DNA of 64,000 nt from Porpolomopsis calyptriformis (taxonomy: Eukaryota > Basidiomycota > Agaricomycetes > Agaricales > Hygrophoraceae). The position numbers and the translations under genes were made by a program. Of this stretch, positions 21,963-32,345 are shown piece by piece. Location: contig OX621167.1 of assembly GCA_951640195.1 (NCBI GenBank), positions 2,232,001 to 2,296,000 on the forward strand. Reading direction: 5' to 3'. The notes under the pieces are model-generated. The model did not search any database. It saw nothing but the letters and a program-made list of their open reading frames with translations, and was not told where the DNA came from. Position 1 is the first letter of the stretch, and each line of letters opens with the position of its first letter.

Positions 21963-22173
21963 TGTAAGGGTTTTGGTTCTTGCCTTGCTCAAGACCAGAC
22001 TGAATACGACCAATATCTATTAGGTGCGGTATCTCTGGTACAAGCGGTGGCAAAGGGTTAAAACATACTATAAATAGTGGTAAATACAGCCTCTATACCG
22101 CTCTGAGGTGCCAAACACCTATCAACACTGATCACCTACCTCTGTAGGCTCTGTAACAGCTATATCTGTTACA
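21963..22173 (-). repeat. Solo LTR, family F (copy F3)
   Basis: 211 bp with perfect CTTAG duplications (21958-21962 and 22174-22178). In sense it starts TGTAACAGATATAGCTGTT and ends ACCCTTACA. Confidence 0.92.
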
Positions 22174-22184
22174 CTTAGCCTAAT

Positions 22185-23640
22185 TATTAGGTCCAAAGTT
22201 TTGGAGTTGAATTCGGAGATTGGAGTTGGATAAACATCAGAACTTAGTCCATATTCTGTCTACAGATACAGGAAAAATGTGGTACCTATATACCTGCTAG
22301 ATAATTATATCTGAGACATAGTAACAACAGAGTACATCATAAGTAAGAGACATGTGAAAAGTCCAGAGTGTTCAGAGTTGTTGGAGTAATCAGAGTTCAT
22401 CAGAGTTCTTTGGAACTGGAATGTAACAGTATCTCCCTCTTAAGGGTGAGCCCTCAAGACCACATACTGGACTTGACCATAATTAGTAATAACCAAGAAA
22501 TCGGAGTTTCAGAATGTGGTGGAATTTCAGAGAATCATTGGAGTTTGAAACCAGAACATATATATAAGGGGTCTGGTTGATCACTCTTCTTCATTAACAA
22601 TGCCCACTTGTCAAGAGATCCAAGACCAACTTGCGCAGCTACAAGTGCAACTTGAGGACAAAGAATGACAAGAGTGTGAGGAAGTGGAGAAGCAAGCAGA
22701 GGAGGCCTGGAGGGCAGAGGAAGAGCAGTAGTTGAGAGAAGAATGATGGGCAGCCAAAAAGGCAGCTAAGGCTGCAAAAAAGGAGGCAGCAAGGAGGGCA
22801 AAGGAAGCAGCTCAAACAATAAAGCAGGCAGAGATGGCAGTGGAGGAGAGATCAGGGCAAGAGGCCATGATCAGAAGGCTATAAGTGTTTTCTTTTTTAT
22901 CCATTTTATTCCAGAGTTGACCAGAGTTGTTTAGGAGGGCTCCATGTGAGCCTTGCATTAGGAAAGGGAGTGCGGAGGAGTGCATATAGCCAACCAGAGC
23001 AGGGAAAGCCCAGAGCTGCACAGCTTGCTAACATGTGAAGGCCAAATGCTGGGTTAGGGAAGAACTAGTAAAAAGGAAACATGCCCAGACCACCATGGAG
23101 GAACCAGAGCACAGAGGAAAGTGAAAACAAGGGAATGTGGAATCAGTGGAGGTGGAGAATTTGAGGGAGGAGTTATAGGGAGTTTGGGGGGAGATGAGGA
23201 AAATGAGGATGGAGATAAGGAGGTTGAGAGAGTCCATGGAGAGGACTAAGGAGTTGTTGGATGGAGATTACAGGGATAGCAGAAAAAGCAGAGAAAGGTC
23301 AGAGGAGTTGTAGTATCCTTAGAAGGGAGAGTGGAGTTTTGAGTAGTGAGGATATTTATAGGAAGAGAGGAATAGAGGGGGATGTTGAGATGGGGGGAGG
23401 GGTGATAGAGAAGGAGGTGATAGTAGTAGAGTGAGGAGAGGGAGGAGGAGTAGGGGTAGAGATAGGGGTAGGGACAGAGGTTGGAATAGAGGTAGTAATA
23501 GAGGTGGAGGGGATAATAGAGGAGGAGGAGTAAAGGGAGATAGGGGGCTCTGAATAGAAGCCCTTCTATAGTCTTGGTAAGGGGAGAAGGAGTTAGCAAG
23601 AGAGGGAAGAGGTGAGAAGTAGCTCCCCCCTCTCTCTAGC
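22185..23640 (-). mobile_element. Gypsy-A 3' remnant, copy A4
   Basis: It contains only a 3' LTR (22185-22428, its outer end TATTAGG instead of TGTTAGG and one GGAATTCATC unit missing) followed by the antisense-gene region. After about 23290 it departs from the other copies into purine-rich 6-bp-period DNA (GGGGTAGAGATA-like, to about 23530). gag-pol and the 5' LTR are absent. The right boundary is uncertain. Confidence 0.75.
22600..23290 (+). pseudogene. Antisense Zn-cluster/coiled-coil gene of Gypsy-A (copy A4)
   Basis: A TATATATAAGGGG box (22557-22569) precedes ATG 22600. Exon 1 reads MPTCQEIQDQLAQLQVQLED, then an Ala/Glu/Lys coiled coil with TGA/TAG stops, including the AEE-stop-WAA position shared with the other copies (here REE-stop-WAA). 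The donor is CTATAAG, so GT is lost as in A1. In exon 2 the zinc cluster is degraded and the coiled-coil tail (RESMERTKELLDGDYRD) is recognisable. This is the only gene retained in the A4 relic. Confidence 0.65.
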
Positions 23641-24648
23641 CTAGTACTAAGGTGTATAGACCTTTATAACAGGTGTGTAGACCTTGATAAGAGTTTTTAT
23701 TAGGAGTTATTATTAATTATTGTTACTATTAATTATTATATGCAAAATAAGTATACTCCTTTTATACATGTTATTTTATTATTATTATTGTTATTCAAGT
23801 TAATATTGTGAATATTATAACTAACTTGATTAATTGAGCTTAGTATTTATACTCTCTCCATCCAATTTCCTAAACTTGCATTACAAATATACACTTCTAG
23901 TATACAATCTATCTTATAAAGCTAGAAATTTATAGCCCTAACCCTAACTCATTTGCAAAATATATCTAAAAATTAGGCTGTTGTCAGAATATAGAGGCTA
24001 CAAGAAAGCTTAAGAGCATAGGATTGCTTATAAAAAAGCTGTCCACACTAAGAAGAAGGCTACTAAATAAAAGGGCTTAGCTAAACAGCAATGAAATTCC
24101 AAACAGGTAGAGGCTAGTAACCAAGTGTTTCAATAGCCTAAGAAAACTATTGACAAAGCTGTATATTCCACAGGTAAGGAGTTGCTTTGTGAGTACTTTT
24201 ATCTCTCTTTATACTCTTTTATTAATATCATAATCTATCTTAGCTAGTAGGGTTATTAAGCCTAGTTGCCTCATTACAAGGAGACACAAGTCTAAGACAG
24301 TTGTAAATGTAAGTTATTGTTCTACTTCTATACTTGTTCATCTTCTAATCTGTTAATTAGGAGGAATATTCCTATAGGAAACTATTTTACTACTAGAGCT
24401 ATATCACTATCCCCTAACTTGCTAGGTTTAGAGAGATCTCTAGTGTGAATAGAGAAGAACAAGTTAATATAGTAAACCTTAGCTACTCTAACAACCTTAC
24501 TCCTACTGCCTAGTATAAAGCTACTAAAGATATTACTTCTACTACTATCTACCCCCAAGATAATCCCTCTAATCCTACTAGTTCTAGGGCTGAGGGGAGC
24601 CAAACTAAACATCACTAGTAACTGAAGACTAGCAAGGAAGCAAAGAAG
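23641..24648 (+). pseudogene. Lysine-rich coding relic interrupted by A2, unknown
   Basis: From about 23990 a broken plus frame reads LLSEYRGYKKA, IAYKKAVHTKKKATK and, after intron-like gaps, EEQVNIVNLSYSNNLTPTA and LKTSKEAKKEAK. The last part runs through the A2 target site and continues at 31049 with SKAKK. TAG and TAA stops are frequent. I do not recognise it. 23641-23980 holds nothing I can assign. Confidence 0.3.
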
Positions 24649-24653
24649 GAGGC

Positions 24654-24909
24654 TGTTAGGTCCAAAGTTTTGGAGTTGATTTCGGAGATCAGAGTTGGAT
24701 AAATGACAGGACTTAGTCGATATTCTGTCTACAGATACAGGGAAAAAATGCAGTACTTATATACCTGCTAGATAATTATATCTGAGATATAGTGACGACA
24801 GAGGACGTCATAAGTAAGAAACATGTGAAAAGTATGGAGTGTTTGGAGTTGTTGGAATTATCAGAGTTCATCAGAATTCATCGGAGTTCATCGGAACTGG
24901 GATGTAACA
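24654..24909 (-). repeat. 3' LTR of Gypsy-A copy A2
   Basis: 256 bp, TG...CA. In sense it is immediately preceded by the polypurine tract AAGAGGGAGATAC (24910-24922). Confidence 0.93.
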
Positions 24910-25079
24910 GTATCTCCCTCTTAAAGGGCAAGCCCTCGAGACCGCATACTGAACTTGACCATATTTGGTAATGACCAAGAAATTGGAGTTTTGGAATGTG
25001 GCGGATTTCGGAGAATCATCGGAGTTTGAAATCGGAACATATATAATAAGGTCCAGTGGATCACTCTTCTTCATTAACA

Positions 25080-25795
25080 ATGCCCACTCATGACGAAATC
25101 CAAGCTCAACTCGCACAGCTCCAAGTCCTGCTCGAAAATGAAGAACAATGAGAGTGCAAGGAAGCAGAGCAAGCGGAGGAGGCCCGGAGGGCGGAGGAAG
25201 AGCGTCAGTTGGCAGAGGAATGATGGGCAGCTAGAAAGGTGAAGGAGGCAGCTCAAATAGCAGAGCCAGCGGAGCAGGTGGAGATGGCGGCGGAGGAAAG
25301 ATCAGGGCAAGAGGCCTTGATCAGATGACTGTAAGTATTTCCTTTTTATTATCCGCTTTATTCTGGAGTTGACTGGAGTTCATTTAGGAGGGCTCCGTGC
25401 GAGCCTTGCATCAAGAAAGGGAGCATGGAGGGGTGTGTGTGGCCGACCGGACAGGGGAAGGCCCAGAGTTGTACCACCTGCCAACAGGTGAAGGCCAAAT
25501 GCTGGGTTGGGGAAGAACCAGCAAAAAGGAAACGCGTCCAGAGCACAGCGGAAAAAGGCGATGGGGAAATGCAGAGTCATCGGAGATGGCAAATTTGAGG
25601 GAGGAGCTGCAAGGAGTTCGGGGGGAGATGAGGAAGATGAGAATGGAGATGAAGAGAATGAGGGAGTCCATGGAGAGGACTGAGGAGTTGTTAGATGGGG
25701 AGTATAAGGACAGTGGACAGAGCGGAGAAAGTTCAGAGATGTTGGAGGAGGAATTACCCATAAGGGATGTAGAAATAGTCCCTTCAATGGAATAG
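25080..25795 (+). pseudogene. Antisense Zn-cluster/coiled-coil gene of Gypsy-A (copy A2)
   Basis: A TATATAATAAGG box (25039-25050) lies about 30 bp upstream of ATG 25080. Exon 1 encodes MPTHDEIQAQLAQLQVLLE and a charged coiled coil; TGA interrupts after NEEQ and AEE. The intron 25331-25387 has GTAAGT and TTTAG. Exon 2 has CEPCIKKGSMEGC, then SCTTCQQVKAKCW (C-x2-C-x8-C ... C-x2-C-x6-C), then the basic AKRKRV, a possible nuclear signal. A small deletion near 25545 moves the zinc part out of frame with the C-terminal coiled coil MANLREELQGVRGEMRKMRM, which ends at 25795. The role is probably DNA-binding or regulatory by motif; partners are unknown. Confidence 0.78.
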
Positions 25796-25842
25796 ATAAT
25801 GTTTTTTGAATTGAAGAAAAGGATAAATAAGAGCGAAAGAAA

Positions 25843-28800
25843 TCAATAGTCAGGTCCGGGTTTCTCTGGATAAGCGGAGTGGAACTCCGAGACAAGTTCC
25901 GAAGCATGTTCTAGCTCAGTAGCGAGGATCCATGAAGTTTCTTCATTGGTACCTTCATAGCCTTCCCAATGAACCAAATACCATAATTTGCATAAGCAAC
26001 GCCTATTATCAATTTTTGAGTCTAGGATTTCGGAGATCTCGAACTCCGGTTCTCCATCTATGATTACCGGAGGAGGCGGAGGTTGTACTCGGTTTGGAAT
26101 CGTATTCGGTAGGGCTGGTTCCAACTGTGATACATGAAAGACAGGATGAATAGCTTTCATGGAACTAGGCAAACGGAGAGTATAGGAATGGGTTCCAACT
26201 TGGGCAATGACCTCAAAAGGACCTAAGTTCTTCTCCGAGAGTTTCTTGGAGGGTCTGGTAGTTCAGAAAAACTTGGCCTTTACGAAGGCTTGAGTTCCTA
26301 TCTCGAAATCAGGGGCCAGAATGCGCTTTAAATCAGTATAGTGCTGATAACGCTTTTGAGCTTTGGAGATGGTATTTCAGAGTTTGGAGTGGAGTTCATC
26401 TAAATCAACAGCTAATTCTCTGGCTCAAACAGAAGTAAGATCACGCTCAGGGTGTACTGAAATATTTGGATGATAACCCTTGTTAGCGAAAAAAGGGGAT
26501 ATCCCAGTAGTACCGTTCGGAGCGTTGTTATACGTGAATTCCGCAATAGCCAGGAGATGGGACCAGTTGTCCTGTTGATAGTTACAATACATCTGTAAGT
26601 ATTGCTCCAAGGTTTGATTAACTCGTTCAGTTTGTCCGTCACCTTCCGGATGATACCCGGAGGTAAAATGGAGACGCATGTCAAGGACTTTACCCAATGA
26701 CCGGAAAAAGCGGGAGACGAATTCCGAACCTCGGTCACAGGTGACATGTGAGGGAACTCCATGTTTGGAGAATACATGGACAAGGAAAAGTTGAGCAAGC
26801 TGAGGAGCAGTGATAGTGTCAAAGGTTGGTATGAAAATAGCTTGTTTGGAGAATCGATCAACAACAACAAGAATAGTGGAGAATTCATCAGAGTTAGGGA
26901 GTTGCTTGATGAAATCCATGGAGATGGAATTCCAAGGCTTCTCTGGAATTGGGAGTTGCTTGAGTAAACCATAAGGTCGATGGCGAGGGATTTTGGACCT
27001 AGCGCACATAGTACAGGAGTTACAGTAGTCCTTTACAAAGGTCCGGAGTTCCGGCCATGTGTATTCTCATCGGATCAATTCAAGTGTTTTGTTTTGACCA
27101 AAATGACCAGCAATTGGATGATCATGCTTCATACGCAAAATTTGAAGTCATAAGTCATCTACGTCGGGCACATAGATACAACCATCATGACGAAGGAAAC
27201 CAAAAGTGTCGATAGTCCATCGGAGATTGGAGTTGGCATCGGAGTTGGACTCTGCAACCTTTAGATGCTCCATAGCCACTAGATCATCATGAAGCGAATT
27301 CCGAATTTTCGAGTGGAGGGAGTCTACATCCATAATGAATGCAGCCTTTAACACTGGATCTAATAAGGATAAAGCTCGTAGGGATGAAGCCAGTTGCTCC
27401 GAGGTAAAAACCAGTCGGAGGTTCTGAGGATTGATACTGGCGTAGTTGCTATCTCCCTCTCTAGGATTTATGTCATATCGACGAGTTAAGAAGTCTGGTT
27501 TTGCTCCGAGTTTTCTGGGGCGAAAACGAATGATAAGATTTATGCCCAACAAAAATTCAGACCAACAAGCCTGACGCTGTGACAGGAGTTTGGTCATAGA
27601 AAAGTGTACCAAATTCTTGTGATTAGTCACAACATCGACTGGGTCAGAAGAGCCTTCAAGGTAATGATGCCAGTTGTAAAAACTATCGTGAATGGCTAAT
27701 AGCTCCTTGTCATGGATATCATAGTTCAACTCTGGCGGAGTTAAAGTCCGAGAGTAGAATGCGATGGGATGTAATGATTCATCCTCAGCGTAAGTTGATA
27801 AGATGCCCGCTATGGTGTAATTGGAGGCATCTGTTTCCACTACCAGATGTGATCCCGGAGTGAAATTGACAAGAACAGGAGCGGAAGTGAAGGCCCGCTT
27901 CAGAGATTCAAATGCGAATTTGCATTGAGTATCGAAATTCCACAGAACGTTTTTCCGGGTCAGTTGTGTAAGCGGAGATACCAATCCTGAGTAGTTGTTG
28001 ATAAAACGCCTATAGAAATTTCCAAAAGCTAAGAATGACTGAACATCCTTGATTTTCTGTGGTTCCAGCGAATCTAGGATAATTTGAACTTTGGCAGGGT
28101 CCATGGTAATTCCACCAGGGGAAAGGATAAATCCAAGGTATTCAATCGTATCTTGATGGAAGAAACATTTCTCCAGTTTTCTGAAAAGACTATTAAGTCG
28201 GAGTCTTCAGAGTACCTCGCGGACATGTCTCCAGTGATCTGCAATGTTATCTGAGTAGATAAGGATATCGTCAAGATATACTACAACGGAGATATCAGAG
28301 AGGTTGGAGAAAATCTCATTCATGAAACGTTGAAATGTTGATGGGGCATTGCATAGACCTAAGGGCATAACCAAGAATTCGAAAGCACCATACCTGGTAT
28401 GGAAAGTGGTTTTCCATTCATCCCCTTCCACAATTTGTACATTGAAGTATCCAATTCGCAAGTCGATTTTGGTGTAGATATGACCTTTGCTGGCACGGTC
28501 CAGGAGATCGGAGATGAGTGGAAGTGGGTAATGGTCTTTTTTGGTGATTTTATTGATGCCTCAATAGTCCACGCATAAACATAATGAGCCATCTTTCTTG
28601 CGGATGAAAATGATCGGAGCACCGCCTGGAGATCCGGAGGAACATATCCAACCTTTTCTAAGGTGCTCATCCAAGAATATACAGAGGGCTTCTTGTTCCG
28701 CAACAGAAAGAGAATAGATGCATCCCAGTGGAGGTGTTGTACCTTCCTCTAGATCAATATGGTGATCGCTATAACGATGAGGAAGAAGACGTTTAGATTT

Positions 28801-29525
28801 TCCTTCACTGAAAACATCAGCATAGTTATGATATTCCGAAGGAACTTTCGCATAAAATGTAGGGTCCGGAGGAACATCGGAGATGTTGACAGAACGTGCT
28901 TTTGAAATATCAGCAGTTTGAAGAATGAATGACTGAGATCCTTCTTGCTTGCTAGCATATACAAAGGCAGCTGCCGAAATAATGGACACTGGAGGAAGTA
29001 AAGTCGGAGTGGGAGTTGGAGCTGAAGGGTCAAGCGGAGTTGCCTCGGAGGGCATAGGTGTCAACAATGAAGACAAATACATCGGTTTTGGTGTCCCGAA
29101 TGAAATACTGCTTGTAACCCAGTCAATCAATGGATTGTAGCGGGTAAGCCAGTTGAATCCAAGAACAGCAGAACATGATGCATCCAATGGAGTGACCAAA
29201 AACTCAATATCTAGAGTTTCTCTAGACGGAAATTGGATGGGGAGCATAACTCCCATATCAATGGTTCTCCCTTGAGATCCATCAAATAGTCGGAGTTGCT
29301 TTGGAGGAAGCAGAGATGTTTTGAGTTTGTTTCGATGGACAAAGTCACAGTCCAAGAAACAATGTGTGGATCCTGAATCAATAAGAGTCAGAATAGATAA
29401 CGAATTGATAAATAAAGTGATCAAAAAGGAATCAGAGCAAGGAATGGAAGCATTGAGCTTTACAATAGAAGATGCAGGAACGGTTTCAATGCAGTCCACA
29501 TTCCGCGTCTCATGCGGACTGCCTC
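25843..29525 (-). pseudogene. Pol polyprotein of Gypsy-A copy A2 (PR-RT-RNaseH-INT-chromodomain)
   Basis: Pol overlaps the gag stop in the -1 frame. Protease: LTLIDSGSTHCFLDCDFV, active-site DSG intact. RT: GWICSSGSPGGAPIIFI, then [11 protein letters not shown] with YLDD at 28267-28278. RNase H: VVETDASNYTIAGILSTYA. Integrase: zinc-finger Cys pair in CNSCTMCARSK, SISMDFIKQLP, VTCDRGSEFVSRFF, GYHPEGDGQTERVNQTLEQ (D, D, E landmarks). Chromodomain: EFEISEILDSKIDNRR then LWYLVHWEGYEGTNEETSW. Stops lie between blocks, for example after the RT and within integrase. The chromodomain would steer integration toward methylated-histone chromatin (family knowledge). Confidence 0.92.
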
Positions 29526-30752
29526 CTATTTTTCTGGAGCGGCCGGAGGGGCGCTCGGAATAGGAGTAGGGGATTCCTGAGTGGGTGGATTGGCAACAGT
29601 AGTGGCACATCCAGAAGCCTTCTTTGAAGCAGAGGAACCTGACTTTGGACATTCCTTTGCCATATGACCTAGGGATCCACAAAACATACACAAGTTATTA
29701 TCCAAACGACATTTTCGTTCAGCTGGAGTAAGCTTTCCGTCTTTTCCAAGCTTATTGGAGAGGTCAGGACGCTTCAGAGTTGAGGTAGTCGGAGTGGATT
29801 TCATAGGAGTTTTCTTGAAAGTAGAAGGTGTTGTTGGAGTTGAAGATGGTTTAGGAGCATTCATCAGAGGTGCTGGAGCATGACCAGAGTCCCACTTAAG
29901 CTCTCCTTTACGTTCCCAATACCTAGCATCAATCGTTTGAGCTAACTCCTTCATAGCTACCAACATGGCTGGTTTTCTGACTTGAGACATTTGATCCTTG
30001 ATTCAATCTGGAAGACCACAGTAAAAGATATGCTGCAGTGCTCCAACGTCCCATTGGACTTGAACCGCTAGCCTATTGAAGTGCACAATATATTTGGCGA
30101 TCCGTTGATTATCGAACATCTTCAAAGATTCCAATTCTGCTTCAGCAGTTCCTATTGGATCCAAAGGTCCAAATTGGTCCTGTAACTTGGAGCAGAACTC
30201 CGAGAAGTCCGAGAGGAACAACAGAGGGTTAGGAATAGTCTCCAAAAGGTAAGGTTCGAATAAAGATAACGCTATTCCCTTCAGAAATGACATAGCATAA
30301 TTGACCTTAGCTTCATCAGAAGTAAACGCAGAAGGCCTATCCTTGAAATTCAATTGAAGTTGAACTAGGAAAGGTCAGAGTTTCATCGGATCAGAGCCGT
30401 CGAAAGGATCAGGCTCTCGGACTTTGGATTTTGCGGGTTTGGCTCCAGAAGAAGCTTGAGCGATGGTGGCAATATTTTGAAAAGCCATGATCAATCTCTC
30501 TTCAGGTGTCTCCTGTTCTAGAGCTTCCTGAGCTGGCTGGACTTGAGGTGTCTCTTCAACCAAAGTTGATAGTTGACCTTGAGTAGTCCGCAGAGTTACA
30601 GGTCATAATGGATTTTCTCGATCATGAAAAGCAGTGGGAAGCCTTTCAGATATACATGTAGTCAGAGACACAGGACTTGTTTCGGAGTTGGTCAGAGATA
30701 ATTGACTTCTAGTTGAAAATCCCATAAAACATTCAAGAGTACATTGTGTCAT
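29526..30752 (-). pseudogene. Gag of Gypsy-A copy A2
   Basis: Gag starts MTQCTLECFMGFSTRSQLSL at 30752. It shares the capsid block NFKDRPSAFTSDEAKVNYAM and the zinc knuckle CMFCGSLGHMAKECP. Stops: TGA after ENPL, TGA after MKL, TGA after GLPD where A1 has CGA. It ends PEK-TAG at 29526. The A-rich GAA AAA TAG at the end overlaps the pol frame one base back, suggesting a -1 shift for Gag-Pol. Confidence 0.88.
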
Positions 30753-30774
30753 CATGAATAAAAACCCGAGCTAG

Positions 30775-30785
30775 AGACAGAATAT
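30775..30785 (-). promoter_or_regulatory. Putative self-priming primer-binding site, Gypsy-A copy A2
   Basis: AGACAGAATAT on the plus strand sits 2 nt outside the 5' LTR. Its complement ATATTCTGTCT lies inside the LTR at 30854-30864, and in sense starts about 33 nt after the TATATAAG box (30889-30896). No CCA-end tRNA complement (TGG start) is seen. The same pair exists in A1 and A3. Confidence 0.7.
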
Positions 30786-30787
30786 AC

Positions 30788-31043
30788 TGTTAGGTCCGAA
30801 GTTTCGGAGTTGATTTCGGAGATCGGAGTTGGATAAATGACAGGACTTGGTTGATATTCTGTCTACAGATACAGGAAAAAATGCAGTACTTATATACCTG
30901 CTAGATAATTATATCTGAGACATGTTGACAACAGAGGATGTCATAAGTAGGAAACATGTGAAAAGTACGGAGTGTTCAGAGTTGTTGGAATTATCAGAGT
31001 TCATTGGAATTCATCGGAGTTCATCAGAACTGGGATGTAACAG
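30788..31043 (-). repeat. 5' LTR of Gypsy-A copy A2
   Basis: 256 bp, TG...CA, followed by GAGGC. It carries TATATAAG in sense at 30896-30889 and repeated GAACTCCGATGAATTCC-like units near the outer end. Confidence 0.93.
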
Positions 31044-31391
31044 AGGCAAAAAGTAAAGCTAAGAAGTAGGCTAAGGAGAAGGGAGAAGGGAAGGTATAAG
31101 AGGAAGAGAAAGAGGGAGAGAAGGTATCCCAACCTTTTATTTACCTCCTCTAGGCATTTTATAAAGAGCCTGTCTGGTCAGAGCCACTGTTGGATTTCCA
31201 GAGAGGGATGCAGTGGCTCCTGTCCACCACGCCAATTTCCTCATATCCCATTCATACCAATGTGGGCTCCTTCCTATCTTATGTCCCAACCTTTCATTTA
31301 CCTCCTCTAGGGATTTGGTGAAGAGCCTGTCTCATCAGGGCTACTATCAAGTCTGCCTGATTTTTAGGAATTTAAGCTTAATGATTCATGC
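31044..31391 (+). pseudogene. Continuation of the lysine-rich relic, with an internal direct duplication
   Basis: After the A2 insertion the broken frame reads SKAKK, EKGEGK, QPFIYLL, EPLLDFQRGMQWLLSTT and SSYPIHTNVGSFLSYVPTFH. A stretch beginning TCCCAACCTTTTATTTACC (about 31129) recurs at about 31284 as TCCCAACCTTTCATTTACC and continues for roughly 60 bp. Function unknown. Confidence 0.3.
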
Positions 31392-32024
31392 TTGCTCAAT
31401 GACCTTAGGTCAAGACCCCCATTTATAACAACACAATCCATCATCTGTCCCTGTCCCACCCACCAGTTACCCAACCCTATTAACAACTGTAGTACACCTC
31501 CCACCCCTTCCATAACCAACACACCAGATGCTAGATGTGTTCCCCATTTGAGGGCAGCCTCAATCCAAGAGAGTGTGTCTTTCCAGCACCCGTTCAATAC
31601 AGCACAATTAAATGAGAACCACTCACCTGAGTTAAACACATCTCACTACGTCAGAAGGTCCAGATGGCCAACCTAGCCAATATCAAAGTTAAGTTTACAA
31701 CCAGCTAATTTCTCGGATAGGCACCCACAGCCAGTGTCTATTCCCACCACAAGGAATTCATCCCCTAGAACCTCCAAAGCTAACCACCAGAGATATCAAT
31801 CCCACCCCCGTGTAGCTGAACCTCAGACACATATATCCAAATCCAAGACATTCTTTTGCCCTGAGGCAAACTGCACCCAGAAATACAATACCACTGGTGA
31901 CTTGAGGTGGCACATGCAGTCAGGGAAGCATCAACCACCCAAGATTAAGTGCCACATATGTGGAGTGAAATTGTCATGTAAAGATTCCTTGAAAAGACAC
32001 TTAAAAACCTATAAACGTACTTGA
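31392..32024 (+). pseudogene. C2H2 zinc-finger gene fragment fused to truncated Gypsy-B
   Basis: One frame from 31392 with a single TAG (31674-31676) leads to two C2H2-like units. The first is FFCPEANCTQKYNTTGDL then RWHMQSGKH (C-x4-C-x12-H-x5-H). The second is CHICGVKLSCKDSLKRHLK, where the last ligand is Tyr (KTY), probably His lost by a C to T change. The stop TGA at 32022-32024 falls inside the first bases of the Gypsy-B sequence, so the true C-terminus may be missing. It is likely a transcription-factor or transposon-derived fragment. Confidence 0.5.
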
Positions 32025-32345
32025 TCCACCTTTGTTTTCACACTGGACGACGATTACGAGGACCTCTACGACTCCTCTGAGCAGAATCCTCTTTCACAGT
32101 CACTTTACTCACAAACCCGAATCTTCCCAGATCCAAACAAGGAAGCTAGTCAAGCTCCTCCCCTACCAGGTATCTCGCAAGCTCTAGGAAGAACTCGAAG
32201 TGAAACAACTTGTTTACTCGCTGCCGCCTAGTCACAACACCCCATCACTCCCCCTACTGTTAGGTATCAACCCTTCCCATTCCAACAACCTACTCGACCT
32301 TCTTCACCCTTAACAACACCTTCACCTTCACCATCACCAGATCCA

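Larger units (their letters stand above)
24654..31043 (-). mobile_element. Gypsy-A chromovirus, full-length copy A2
   Basis: LTRs 24654-24909 and 30788-31043 are each 256 bp, bounded by perfect GAGGC duplications (24649-24653 and 31044-31048). Total length is 6390 bp. Gene order in sense is gag, protease, RT, RNase H, integrase, chromodomain, then the oppositely oriented cargo gene, then the 3' LTR. The two LTRs differ at about 18 sites by eye, nearly all transitions. It has no large deletion, but stops in gag and pol make it non-autonomous. Confidence 0.96.

Noticed and set aside
23246..23599. Long minus-strand open frame rich in Leu/Tyr/Ser
   Set aside because: It is the shadow of a purine-rich 6-bp-period repeat on the plus strand at the end of A4; composition explains the open frame.
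28949..29563. Plus-strand open frames opposite Gypsy-A protease (also 17793-17990, 43943-44140)
   Set aside because: They are complements of conserved pol sequence, with no start context or motif of their own. This differs from the true antisense gene nearer the 3' LTR, which has a TATA box and an intron.
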